A stretch of DNA of 8,199 nucleotides from an uncultured Collinsella sp. (GCA_902494605.1 CABUUG010000083.1:1-8199); one strand, 5' to 3'. Numbered from the stretch's first letter, positions 1-5,763 are shown. Notes: a model not told the origin generated them from the letters alone. Program-made: numbers and translations.

Positions 1-1
1 C

Positions 2-592
2 ATCGCTCGCGCCGTCATCTGGATGATCGGCGGCAGCTTTATCCTCGACAACTGCTTTGGCATTAACGCAAACGCGCTCGTCGCCGCTCTTGGCGTCGGC
101 GGCATCGCCATCTCCCTGGGCTTTCAGGACACGCTCTCAAACCTTATCGGCGGCATGCAGGTGACCTTTATGGGCATCATCAAGCCTGGCGACAACATCG
201 AGGTCGGTGGTGTATCAGGCGTGGTCCAGGACATCACCTGGCGCCACACGACCATCGAAGATGCCTGCGGGCAGACTATCATCGTCCCCAACTCCAACAT
301 CTCCAAGAACACGCTCGTGCATTTGATGCCCTTTGGGCGCGTAGCCGTCCCCGTCGCGGTGAAAGACCCCTCAAAATGGGCTTCGCTCGACGCACTGGCA
401 GACGAGCTGACCAGCGCCACTAAAACGGCCGTCTCGCCCATCTCGGGTTTTGACAAGGAGCCGTATGTGCTCTTTAGCGAGATCGGCGACTTTGGCATTA
501 AGGGCAAGATCATCTTTATCGTCAGCGACGACAGCACTACTTTCACGGCAGCCGACGCCTGCATCCGCGCCATCGCCCCCATCATCGCCTAA
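2..592 (+). CDS. MscS-family mechanosensitive ion channel (5'-truncated)
   Basis: The reading frame is open from base 2, so the gene starts before the window and only its last 196 codons are present, ending at TAA 590-592. MscS-family proteins are inner-membrane channels that open under membrane tension and release solutes during hypo-osmotic shock. The visible part begins at the end of a membrane helix. It is followed by a Gly/Ala-rich pore-helix-like stretch (LGVGGIAISLGFQDTLSNLI), which matches TM3 of MscS, including the Q-D-T-L-S-N signature just after it. The beta domain comes next, with GDNIEVGGVSGVVQDITWRH and the typical IIVPNSNI motif. The remaining roughly 90 residues fit the alpha/beta C-terminal vestibule. 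The family assignment is firm. Subfamily and total length cannot be judged because the N-terminus is missing. The stop codon runs directly into a hairpin. Confidence 0.9.
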   Translation: MARAVIWMIGGSFILDNCFGINANALVAALGVGGIAISLGFQDTLSNLIGGMQVTFMGIIKPGDNIEVGGVSGVVQDITWRHTTIEDACGQTIIVPNSNISKNTLVHLMPFGRVAVPVAVKDPSKWASLDALADELTSATKTAVSPISGFDKEPYVLFSEIGDFGIKGKIIFIVSDDSTTFTAADACIRAIAPIIA

Positions 593-629
593 ACCACCAC
601 AAAGGGGACGGGCACCTTTGTGGTGGTTT
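591..629 (+). terminator. Hairpin terminator overlapping the MscS stop codon
   Basis: A perfect 15-bp inverted repeat has arms AAACCACCACAAAGG at 591-605 and its complement at 615-629, with a 9-nt loop. The left arm begins inside the TAA stop codon. The right arm ends in TTT followed by C, so the U-tract is short. It probably acts as a terminator or as a 3'-end stabilising hairpin. The sequence closely resembles the hairpin at 3308-3346. Confidence 0.75.
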
Positions 630-685
630 CGCATCGTGGTACCATGGTTCATATCGTTGTTTAAACGACTAAGGGAGTAGACACC
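630..685 (+). promoter_or_regulatory. Leader of the BMP-like/phosphoesterase operon
   Basis: This short gap must hold whatever drives the 686 gene if the upstream hairpin terminates. No convincing -35/-10 pair is visible. The best guess is TTGTGG (618-623) with TACCAT (640-645), which would lie in the hairpin. The stretch contains the overlapping palindromes TGGTACCA (637-644) and ACCATGGT (641-648), and GTTTAAAC (659-666). A good Shine-Dalgarno sequence, AGGGAG at 672-677, sits 8 nt before the ATG at 686 and fixes that start. Confidence 0.4.
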
Positions 686-2602
686 ATGGAAGAGGCCTAT
701 CGTCAAGCACGCAAGCGCGGCGAGCAAGGACGTCGACGCGCCATTAGTCAAAGCGAGCATCCGTACCTCACGGACCTCGATAGCTTGGTCGCCCAGCTCC
801 CCTTAGGTCAGCGAGAGAGCGTCGGCCTAAGGGACATTCCGCTCGAAATGGTCGTCGGTACGGTTACTAAAGGCCGTCAGTCCGCCTTTTCATGCAACTT
901 TATGCCCTTGCTGCCGTTTAGCACCGAGTTCGCCCGCAAGTGGTCCAACCTCTACGACATCCAGGTGACCGAGGGCTATCGCGACCCCGTCATCGTCACC
1001 GAGTTCATGCATCGGTTTTACGTCCAAGAGGGCAACAAGCGCGTCAGTGTCCTCAAATTCCTGGACGCCCCGACGGTTTCGGCCAAGGTCACCCGTCTCT
1101 ACCCCGGCACATGGGATTCCGTCGAAAGCCGCCTGTACGGTGAGTTCTGCGCGTTTTGGCGCGTCTGCCCCCTATACGAGATCGAGTTCTCACGCGAGGG
1201 AAGCTACGAGACGCTCGCCAAGATGCTCGGTCAGGACCTTATCGAAAAATGGCCGCAGAAAAAGGTCGACTACCTGCGCCACACCTTCTTACTCTTTAAG
1301 CGCGCCTACCTTCGCGCGGGCGGCGACCACCTGGACATTACGCCCGCCGACGCCATGCTCGTCTACCTCAATGTGTACAACCAGGACCGCCTGCTGGATA
1401 CACCGACGGATATCGTCGTAAACCGCCTGTGCAAGATCTGGCGCGAGCTGGTCATTGCCGGCAAAAATAACGAGGACAAGGTAGATCTTGTCGAAGCACC
1501 GAGCGTCGATGAGGAGGAGTCGCCCGCCAAGTCCACCTCCGGCGTGCTCAGCTTCTTTATGGGCAAGACCGTCTATTCGGCGGCCAACCCCCTGCGCATC
1601 GCCTTTATCCATGAGTTCCCCTGTGCGACGTCGAGCTGGGACAGCCTGCACGACCAAGGGCGTCAGTATCTCGATGAGCACTTTGACGGTATCGTGCGCA
1701 CCGAGGCGTTCGAGGACTGCCATGATCCGGACGCGTTCTACGCCGCCGTGGAAACGGCTGTCAAACATGGAGCAAACGTCATCTTCTCGACCTCGCACCG
1801 CCTGATGGAATACACGCTCAGGGCTGCCGTTGAGTATCCCCGGGTTCGGTTCCTCAACTGCTCTATCGGTCTTCCCCATCAAAGCGTCCGTTCGTACTTT
1901 GGCAAGATGTACGAGGCCAAGTTCCTCCTGGGCGCCCTTGCCGCCAGCATGGCGGACAACCACCGCATCGGTTACCACGCGTCGGTCTTTGCCTCGGGCG
2001 CACTCAGCGAAATCAATGCCTTTGCGATTGGCGCCTCGCTGCTCGACCCCCGTGCGCAAATTATCCTGACCTGGGGCGATGTGCCTGCCGGTGGCCTTGC
2101 CGAGGCCATGTGCCGCGAAGGCGTGAGCGTCATGACCGGCGCCGACATGTCAAAGTCGCTCGAAGATCCCACGGCCTACGGACTTCACCGCCTGATCGAT
2201 GGCAAGGTTGCCGGCATTGCCATGCCGGTGTGGAACTGGGGCCGATATTACGAGCTTATCGTGCGAAGTCTGCTGCATGGCACCTGGGACGAGACCAGTG
2301 ACGACAGCCGGGTCCGCGCCGTCAACTACTGGTATGGCATGAGCTCGGGCGTTATCGATATTCGCTACGCTCCGGGCCTGCCCTATCAGACGCGCAAGCT
2401 TGTTCAGCTACTCCGCAATGGCATCGTCGAGGGCTCCATCAATCCATTTGGCGGCGAGCTCCATAGCCAAGACGGCGTGGTGCAGATCGAGGGCTTTCCC
2501 CCACTGCCGAGCACTCAAATCGTCGAGATGGACTGGTTGGCCGACAACGTGGTGGGCACCATTCCGCAGCCCAACGATGAGCCGAAAGTCCCTGCCCTAT
2601 GA
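686..2602 (+). CDS. ParB-like / BMP (PnrA-type) nucleoside-binding fusion protein, no signal peptide
   Basis: This 638-aa protein has two recognisable parts. Residues about 95-140 (DPVIVTEFMHRFYVQEGNKR, then VSVLKFLDAPTVSAKV) resemble the core of ParB/sulfiredoxin-like domains, where a G-N-K/H-R-V motif binds nucleotide. Residues about 303-590 follow the BMP/PnrA/TmpC family of purine-nucleoside-binding proteins: RIAFIHE, SSWDSLHDQG (in place of the usual DxSFNQxxxxG), FGKMYEAKFLLGALAA, INAFAIGASLLDP, DGKVAG and RSLLHGTWD. A helical linker, including an acidic stretch around 270-280, joins them. BMP proteins are normally lipoproteins feeding an ABC transporter. Here the N-terminus is basic and hydrophilic (ARKRGEQGRRRA), with no signal peptide, lipobox or membrane helix, and no permease or ATPase genes are nearby. 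A cytoplasmic nucleoside sensor is a reasonable inference, not shown. The start is fixed by AGGGAG 8 nt upstream. The stop overlaps the next ATG (ATGA). Automatic pipelines would probably call it a BMP-family substrate-binding protein. Confidence 0.82.
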   Translation: MEEAYRQARKRGEQGRRRAISQSEHPYLTDLDSLVAQLPLGQRESVGLRDIPLEMVVGTVTKGRQSAFSCNFMPLLPFSTEFARKWSNLYDIQVTEGYRDPVIVTEFMHRFYVQEGNKRVSVLKFLDAPTVSAKVTRLYPGTWDSVESRLYGEFCAFWRVCPLYEIEFSREGSYETLAKMLGQDLIEKWPQKKVDYLRHTFLLFKRAYLRAGGDHLDITPADAMLVYLNVYNQDRLLDTPTDIVVNRLCKIWRELVIAGKNNEDKVDLVEAPSVDEEESPAKSTSGVLSFFMGKTVYSAANPLRIAFIHEFPCATSSWDSLHDQGRQYLDEHFDGIVRTEAFEDCHDPDAFYAAVETAVKHGANVIFSTSHRLMEYTLRAAVEYPRVRFLNCSIGLPHQSVRSYFGKMYEAKFLLGALAASMADNHRIGYHASVFASGALSEINAFAIGASLLDPRAQIILTWGDVPAGGLAEAMCREGVSVMTGADMSKSLEDPTAYGLHRLIDGKVAGIAMPVWNWGRYYELIVRSLLHGTWDETSDDSRVRAVNYWYGMSSGVIDIRYAPGLPYQTRKLVQLLRNGIVEGSINPFGGELHSQDGVVQIEGFPPLPSTQIVEMDWLADNVVGTIPQPNDEPKVPAL

Positions 2603-3309
2603 AAATCCTTGCCATAGCCGATACCGAAGAACGATGCCTTTGGGAGTGCTTTCGCAAGGAACGCTTTGAGGGAGTCGACCTGATTTTGTCCGCTGGCGAT
2701 CTGGACCCGGACTATCTTGAGTTTTTGGTCACGGTCATCAACAAACCGCTCATCTACGTGCGCGGCAATCACGATGACCGCTACGCACGTCATGCACCGG
2801 GCGGATGTATCTGCGTAGAAGACAGCGTGTACACGTACCGAGGGATTCGCATTGCGGGCCTTGGCGGGTCCATGCGTTATCGCGACGGCGCCAACATGTA
2901 CACCGAACGCGAGATGTCCAAGCGCATGCGTAAGCTGTCGCGTAAGGTTAGGATGGTCGGCGGGTGCGACATTCTGCTTACCCATGCACCCGCCGCCGGT
3001 ATGGGTGATCTGGACGATCTGCCGCATCGAGGATTCGAGTGCTTTAACACAGCACTCGAATCCTGGAATCCCGACTACATGGTGCACGGGCATGTGCACC
3101 AAAGCTACGGTTGCGATTTTCAGCGCGAGCGTCAGCATGTGTGTGGAACGACGATCATCAACGCCTGCGGCTATACACAGTTTGAGCTCGACCAGACGCG
3201 CTACCCCATCCGTGGCTGGCAGGCAGCCTGGCTCAATTCGCAAACCATGCGCCGGGAGCTCAAACGCCACGAGGCAATCGAGTCCTCAACCGCTAGAACA
3301 CCCTGGTAA
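2599..3309 (+). CDS. Calcineurin-like metallophosphoesterase (YfcE/MJ0936-like)
   Basis: This 236-aa cytoplasmic phosphoesterase of the calcineurin-like superfamily cleaves phosphomono- or diesters with a two-metal centre; its substrate is unknown. Visible motifs in order are MKILAIADTE (D8, with E10 where D-x-H is usual), SAGDLD (D34), RGNHDD (N57, H58), LTHAPAAGMGD (H129) and HGHVH (H163-H167). All metal-ligand motifs are therefore present, except that the histidine of motif I is replaced by glutamate. The tail, from about residue 205, is basic and not family-typical. The ATG overlaps the stop of the preceding BMP-like gene as ATGA, so the two are almost certainly translationally coupled and may act on a common ligand or pathway. 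A good independent Shine-Dalgarno sequence is not visible, which fits re-initiation. The TAA at 3307-3309 forms the start of the terminator hairpin. Confidence 0.88.
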   Translation: MKILAIADTEERCLWECFRKERFEGVDLILSAGDLDPDYLEFLVTVINKPLIYVRGNHDDRYARHAPGGCICVEDSVYTYRGIRIAGLGGSMRYRDGANMYTEREMSKRMRKLSRKVRMVGGCDILLTHAPAAGMGDLDDLPHRGFECFNTALESWNPDYMVHGHVHQSYGCDFQRERQHVCGTTIINACGYTQFELDQTRYPIRGWQAAWLNSQTMRRELKRHEAIESSTARTPW

Positions 3310-3348
3310 CCACCTCAAAGGGGACGCTGTCCCCTTTGAGGTGGTTTT
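3308..3348 (+). terminator. Intrinsic terminator of the BMP-like/phosphoesterase operon
   Basis: A perfect 18-bp stem has left arm AACCACCTCAAAGGGGAC at 3308-3325, a 3-nt loop GCT, and right arm 3329-3346, followed by TTTT (3345-3348). It begins within the TAA stop codon of the phosphoesterase gene. It shares most of its sequence with the 591-629 hairpin. Confidence 0.85.
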
Positions 3349-3359
3349 GATGCGATAGC

Positions 3360-3398
3360 AAGAAACCCGGTCCTGCACAAGGCAGAACCGGGTTTCTT
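3360..3398 (-). terminator. Intrinsic terminator after rplA
   Basis: The arms AAGAAACCCGGT (3360-3371) and ACCGGGTTTCTT (3387-3398) pair perfectly and continue inward with four more pairs to a 5-nt loop (3377-3381). The one irregular position (3372/3386) is a U-G wobble in minus-strand RNA but a C-A mismatch in plus-strand RNA. This suggests selection for the minus direction, ending the rplK-rplA transcript. It may also serve as a back-up for plus-strand transcripts passing the 3308-3348 hairpin, 11 nt away. Confidence 0.85.
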
Positions 3399-3434
3399 TA
3401 GCAATGCTTGCTTTGCTCAGGCAGTAACTAGCAG

Positions 3435-4142
3435 TTACTCAGCCAGGAAGTCACGCTGGACAGCGGGATCGACCTTGACGCCAGGGCCCATGGTGGAAGA
3501 CACGGAGATGGACTTGACGTACTTGCCCTTAGCAGAAGAGGGCTTGACGCGCAGGATCTCGGTGTACAGGGCAGCGTAGTTCTCGACGAGCTGCTGCTCA
3601 GAGAAGGACTTCTTGCCCAGGGGCACGTGGCAGATGCCGTAGCGGTCGGCGCGGTACTCAACGCGGCCAGCCTTGAGCTCAGAGACCATCTTGGCGACGT
3701 CCATGGTCACGGTGCCGAGCTTGGGGTTCGGCATGAGGCCACGGGGACCAAGGATCTTACCGATGCGGCCAACCTTGGCCATCATGTTCGGCGTAGCGAT
3801 AGCGGCGTCGAAGTTGATCTCGCCCTTCTGAATCTGGGCGACGAGCTCGTCGGAACCGATGATGTCGGCGCCGGCAGCCTCAGCCTCACGGGCCTTCTCG
3901 CCCTCGGCGAAGACGGCAACACGAACGGTCTTGCCGGTGCCGTGGGGCAGGGAGATGGAACCACGGATGTTCTGGTCAGCCTTACGAGTATCGATGCCCA
4001 GACGGAAGTGAGCCTCGACGGTCTCGTCGAACTTGGCGGTGTCGAGCTCCTTGATGAGCTTGGCAGCCTGAAGGGGGGTGTAGAGCGTGGCGCGGTCGAT
4101 CTTCTCGGCAGCGGCGTTATAGCTCTTACCATGCTTAGCCAT
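3435..4142 (-). CDS. rplA: 50S ribosomal protein L1
   Basis: L1 forms the mobile L1 stalk of the large subunit, which helps release deacylated tRNA from the E site. In many bacteria it also represses its own L11-L1 mRNA. The product is 235 aa, the usual length. Typical features are YTPLQAAKLIKEL near the N-terminus, RGSISLPHGTGK (60-71) and the family signature within 123-146 (KVGRIGKILGPRGLMPNPKL, then GTVT). An in-frame ATG six bases further upstream (4148) lies only 2 nt from the Shine-Dalgarno AGGAGG (4151-4156), while the ATG at 4142 lies 8 nt away and gives the expected MAKHGKSY start. I therefore choose 4142. The gene is last in the minus-strand operon and is followed by a terminator; rplJ and rplL do not follow. 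Confidence 0.97.
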   Translation of the reverse strand: MAKHGKSYNAAAEKIDRATLYTPLQAAKLIKELDTAKFDETVEAHFRLGIDTRKADQNIRGSISLPHGTGKTVRVAVFAEGEKAREAEAAGADIIGSDELVAQIQKGEINFDAAIATPNMMAKVGRIGKILGPRGLMPNPKLGTVTMDVAKMVSELKAGRVEYRADRYGICHVPLGKKSFSEQQLVENYAALYTEILRVKPSSAKGKYVKSISVSSTMGPGVKVDPAVQRDFLAE

Positions 4143-4150
4143 GTGCATTA

Positions 4151-4156
4151 CCTCCT
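4151..4156 (-). promoter_or_regulatory. Shine-Dalgarno site that decides the rplA start
   Basis: AGGAGG on the minus strand lies 8 nt before the ATG at 4142 but only 2 nt before the in-frame ATG at 4148. Ribosome geometry favours 4142. The upstream ATG would add Met-His to L1, which is not expected for the family. Confidence 0.85.
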
Positions 4157-4245
4157 GTGGTTAAACGGGCGTGAGCCCTCCCACATCGTATCGTGTGCCC
4201 TATTGCACACATTTAACGGGCGCCCCGGTCGGAGCACCCGCCGTT
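4157..4245 (-). promoter_or_regulatory. Structured rplK-rplA intergenic RNA
   Basis: Two successive hairpins occupy the spacer in the direction of transcription. The first pairs 4239-4231 with 4226-4218 (GGGUGCUCC, loop GACC, GGGGCGCCC; 9 bp, two G-U wobbles, valid only in minus-strand RNA). The second pairs GUGUGC (4210-4205) with GCACAC (4198-4193) around a 6-nt loop. A near-identical CGCCCGTT(T)AA string occurs after the first hairpin (about 4222-4213) and again just before the rplA Shine-Dalgarno site (about 4171-4162). No U-tract follows, so termination is unlikely. Candidate roles are L1 autoregulation or an mRNA processing site. Confidence 0.5.
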
Positions 4246-4259
4246 ACCATAAGAAATCG

Positions 4260-4688
4260 CTACTCAGCGATGGTGACGCCCATGGAACGGGCGGTACCGG
4301 CGATGATCTTCTTGGCGGCGTCAATGTCGTTGGCATTGAGGTCCGGCATCTTGATCTCGGCGATCTTGGTGAGCTGCTCCTGGGAGAGCTGACCAACCTT
4401 GTCAGCCTGGGGCTTAGCGGAACCAGACTTGAGGTTCAGCTCCTTCTTGATAAGGTGAGCCGCCGGCGGGGTCTTGGTGATGAAGGAGAAGGACTTGTCC
4501 TCGTAGACAGAGATCTCAACGGGGATGATGTCACCCTTCTTGTCCTGCGTCTCGGCGTTAAAGGCCTGGCAGAACTGCATGATGTTCACGCCAGCAGCGC
4601 CCAGGGCGGGGCCGACTGGAGGAGCGGGGTTTGCTGCACCAGCAGGAATCTGGAGCTTAATGACGTTGGCAACCTTCTTCTCAGCCAT
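4260..4688 (-). CDS. rplK: 50S ribosomal protein L11
   Basis: L11 binds the GTPase-associated centre of 23S rRNA, supports factor-dependent GTP hydrolysis, and is needed for RelA-type sensing of uncharged tRNA. The product is 142 aa, exactly the common length. It has the N-terminal proline-rich stretch (QIPAGAANPAPPVGPALGAA, with the thiopeptide-contact prolines), GVNIMQFCQAFN, and the C-terminal signature IIAGTARSMGV. An ATG at 4694 is in frame but only 1 nt after the Shine-Dalgarno AAAGG (4696-4700). The ATG at 4688 is 7 nt from it and gives the canonical MAEKKV start, so 4688 is chosen. It is followed by rplA across a structured spacer. Confidence 0.97.
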   Translation of the reverse strand: MAEKKVANVIKLQIPAGAANPAPPVGPALGAAGVNIMQFCQAFNAETQDKKGDIIPVEISVYEDKSFSFITKTPPAAHLIKKELNLKSGSAKPQADKVGQLSQEQLTKIAEIKMPDLNANDIDAAKKIIAGTARSMGVTIAE

Positions 4689-4695
4689 GGTCATT

Positions 4696-4700
4696 CCTTT
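4696..4700 (-). promoter_or_regulatory. Shine-Dalgarno site that decides the rplK start
   Basis: AAAGG on the minus strand is 7 nt from the ATG at 4688 and 1 nt from the in-frame ATG at 4694. The spacing supports the downstream codon. Confidence 0.75.
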
Positions 4701-4808
4701 CGAATCACGAGTGTGAAGTACTTGCTATATCGTAAGCACGCACGTGTTAGAAGCACTCCTGAGATGAGCAGTCACAGAAGAAGCACGCTCGCGCGAACGG
4801 ACGAAAAC
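4701..4808 (-). other. nusG-rplK spacer / L11-L1 leader
   Basis: This gap contains no gene. On the RNA strand the hexamer GTGCTT occurs three times (complement AAGCAC at 4734-4739, 4751-4756 and 4781-4786). No convincing promoter or terminator is visible, so read-through from nusG is the simplest view. This is where an L1 autoregulatory site would be expected by analogy with E. coli, but I cannot identify one. Confidence 0.4.
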
Positions 4809-5345
4809 TTAAGCGATGACAGCGACCTGGTTAAAGTCGAGCTCGACCGGCGTCTCGCGGCCAAAGATCATCAGCGTGACCTTGAGCTTGCCAGCCTCGG
4901 TGTTAACCTCGGAGACCTTGCCATCAAAGTCGGTAAGCGGGCCATCGGTGACGCGGACGGACGTACCGACCTCAATATCAACCGAGGTGCGCTTGGGCGA
5001 ATCGCCCTTACCGGGACGACGAGTCATCTTGTTGTACTCGTCGCGGGAAAGCGGAGCGGGCTTGCCGTTGCCGCCTAGGAAACCGGTGACGCCAGGCGTG
5101 TTACGAACACACGTCCAAGCATCGTCATCCATCTCCATGCGGACCAGGACATAACCCGGGAAGATCTTGGAATCCTTGGTCTCACGCTTGCCACCCTCTT
5201 TAATCTCGGTGACGCGCTCCATAGGAATCTCGATATCAAAGATACGGTCCTGCATGCCCATAGTCTCGATGCGATGCTCGAGATCGGACTTAACGCGGTT
5301 CTCGTATCCAGAGTAAGTGTGAACGACGTACCAACGCTTAGACAT
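4809..5345 (-). CDS. nusG: Transcription elongation/termination factor NusG
   Basis: NusG binds the RNA polymerase clamp, changes pausing, and links polymerase to Rho or to ribosomal S10. The product is 178 aa, a normal length for a two-domain NusG without the insert seen in some thermophiles. The NGN domain is clear: KRWYVVHTYSGYENRVKSDL at 3-22, KIFPGYVLVRMEM at 60-72 and NTPGVTGFLG at 82-91. A charged linker (about 101-122, rich in Arg/Lys/Asp) leads to a KOW domain (GTSVRVTDGPLTDFDGKV at 127-144, then LKVTLMIFGRETPVEL). The ATG lies 3 nt after the secE stop, and its ribosome site (GAGGGG) is inside the end of secE, so the two genes are translated together. It is followed by rplK after about 115 nt. 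Confidence 0.97.
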   Translation of the reverse strand: MSKRWYVVHTYSGYENRVKSDLEHRIETMGMQDRIFDIEIPMERVTEIKEGGKRETKDSKIFPGYVLVRMEMDDDAWTCVRNTPGVTGFLGGNGKPAPLSRDEYNKMTRRPGKGDSPKRTSVDIEVGTSVRVTDGPLTDFDGKVSEVNTEAGKLKVTLMIFGRETPVELDFNQVAVIA

Positions 5346-5348
5346 GGT

Positions 5349-5687
5349 TTAGCCCCTCAATCCAGAGAACAGAGCAAGAGCCTCGCCAAAGCCAGCATCG
5401 AGCAGAGCGATGACGACGCCGACGACGATCAGAGAAGCGCAAACAACAACCGAGTAGTTCACGAGCTCCTTCTTATCGGGCCACGTGACACGCTTCATCT
5501 CGGACTTGACCGAAGCGAAATACTTCTTGGTGCGGGCGAAGAAACCAGGCTTCTCGTTCTTCTTGGACTTCGCAGCCTTCTCGTTCTTCTTGGCAACGGC
5601 CTTCTTGGCCTCAACCTTGGAGTTGGCGGCAGCTTTGTTGGCAGGTGCCGGCTGCTGAGCCTTCTTCTTGTTCTTCTTGTTGGCCAT
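5349..5687 (-). CDS. secE: Preprotein translocase subunit SecE
   Basis: SecE clamps the SecY channel in the inner membrane and is essential for protein export. The protein is 112 aa. Residues 1-47 are a hydrophilic Lys/Ala/Asn-rich extension. The conserved amphipathic helix and signature (FASVKSEMKRVTWPDKKELV, about 57-76) follow, then one membrane helix at about 78-97 (SVVVCASLIVVGVVIALLDA) and a short tail. This is the single-helix form usual outside enterobacteria, with a longer N-terminus than the roughly 60-residue minimal version. The start is supported by GGAGG (5696-5700) 8 nt upstream and by the MANKK context. The gene lies between tRNA-Trp and nusG. Confidence 0.95.
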   Translation of the reverse strand: MANKKNKKKAQQPAPANKAAANSKVEAKKAVAKKNEKAAKSKKNEKPGFFARTKKYFASVKSEMKRVTWPDKKELVNYSVVVCASLIVVGVVIALLDAGFGEALALFSGLRG

Positions 5688-5710
5688 TTGGGTTACCTCC
5701 GCGCAATGCG

Positions 5711-5740
5711 CTTATACATGAGTAAACCGTAAGCCCCCAA
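5711..5740 (-). promoter_or_regulatory. Possible internal promoter for secE-nusG-rplKA
   Basis: The minus strand reads TTGGGG (5740-5735), an 18-nt spacer, then TATAAG (5716-5711). The -10 is good and the -35 is poor and lies within the hairpin 5727-5754. The same 18-nt spacing occurs at the two stronger promoters in this window. A promoter here would restart transcription after that hairpin. This is weak evidence. Confidence 0.35.
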
Positions 5741-5754
5741 GTGGGAGCTTACGG
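5723..5754 (-). terminator. Terminator/attenuator hairpin between tRNA-Trp and secE
   Basis: The RNA strand forms CCGUAAGCUCCC (5754-5743), loop ACUU, GGGGGCUUACGG (5738-5727). This is a 12-bp stem with one U-G wobble that would be a C-A mismatch on the other strand. UUUA follows (5726-5723). It could be a partial terminator that releases the rpmG-tRNA-Trp transcript from secE, or an attenuator. Confidence 0.6.
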
Positions 5755-5763
5755 AATAATGAC

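Noticed and set aside
1289..2059. A 256-codon minus-strand open frame
   Set aside because: It lies inside the BMP-like gene on the opposite strand and shows no recognisable domain.
686..2602. Part of a nucleoside ABC transporter operon
   Set aside because: No permease or ATPase gene lies on either side, and the protein has no export signal.
2515..3270. A 251-codon minus-strand open frame
   Set aside because: It is the reverse shadow of the phosphoesterase gene, whose motifs and coupling are clear.
4701..4740. A possible promoter for rplK (TACGAT as -10)
   Set aside because: No acceptable -35 lies at 16-18 nt upstream, so read-through from nusG is more likely.
3627..5078. A 483-codon plus-strand open frame
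   Set aside because: It runs antisense to rplA, rplK and nusG, has biased Leu/Gly/Asp/Val composition typical of a shadow frame in G+C-rich genes, and crosses two intergenic regions.
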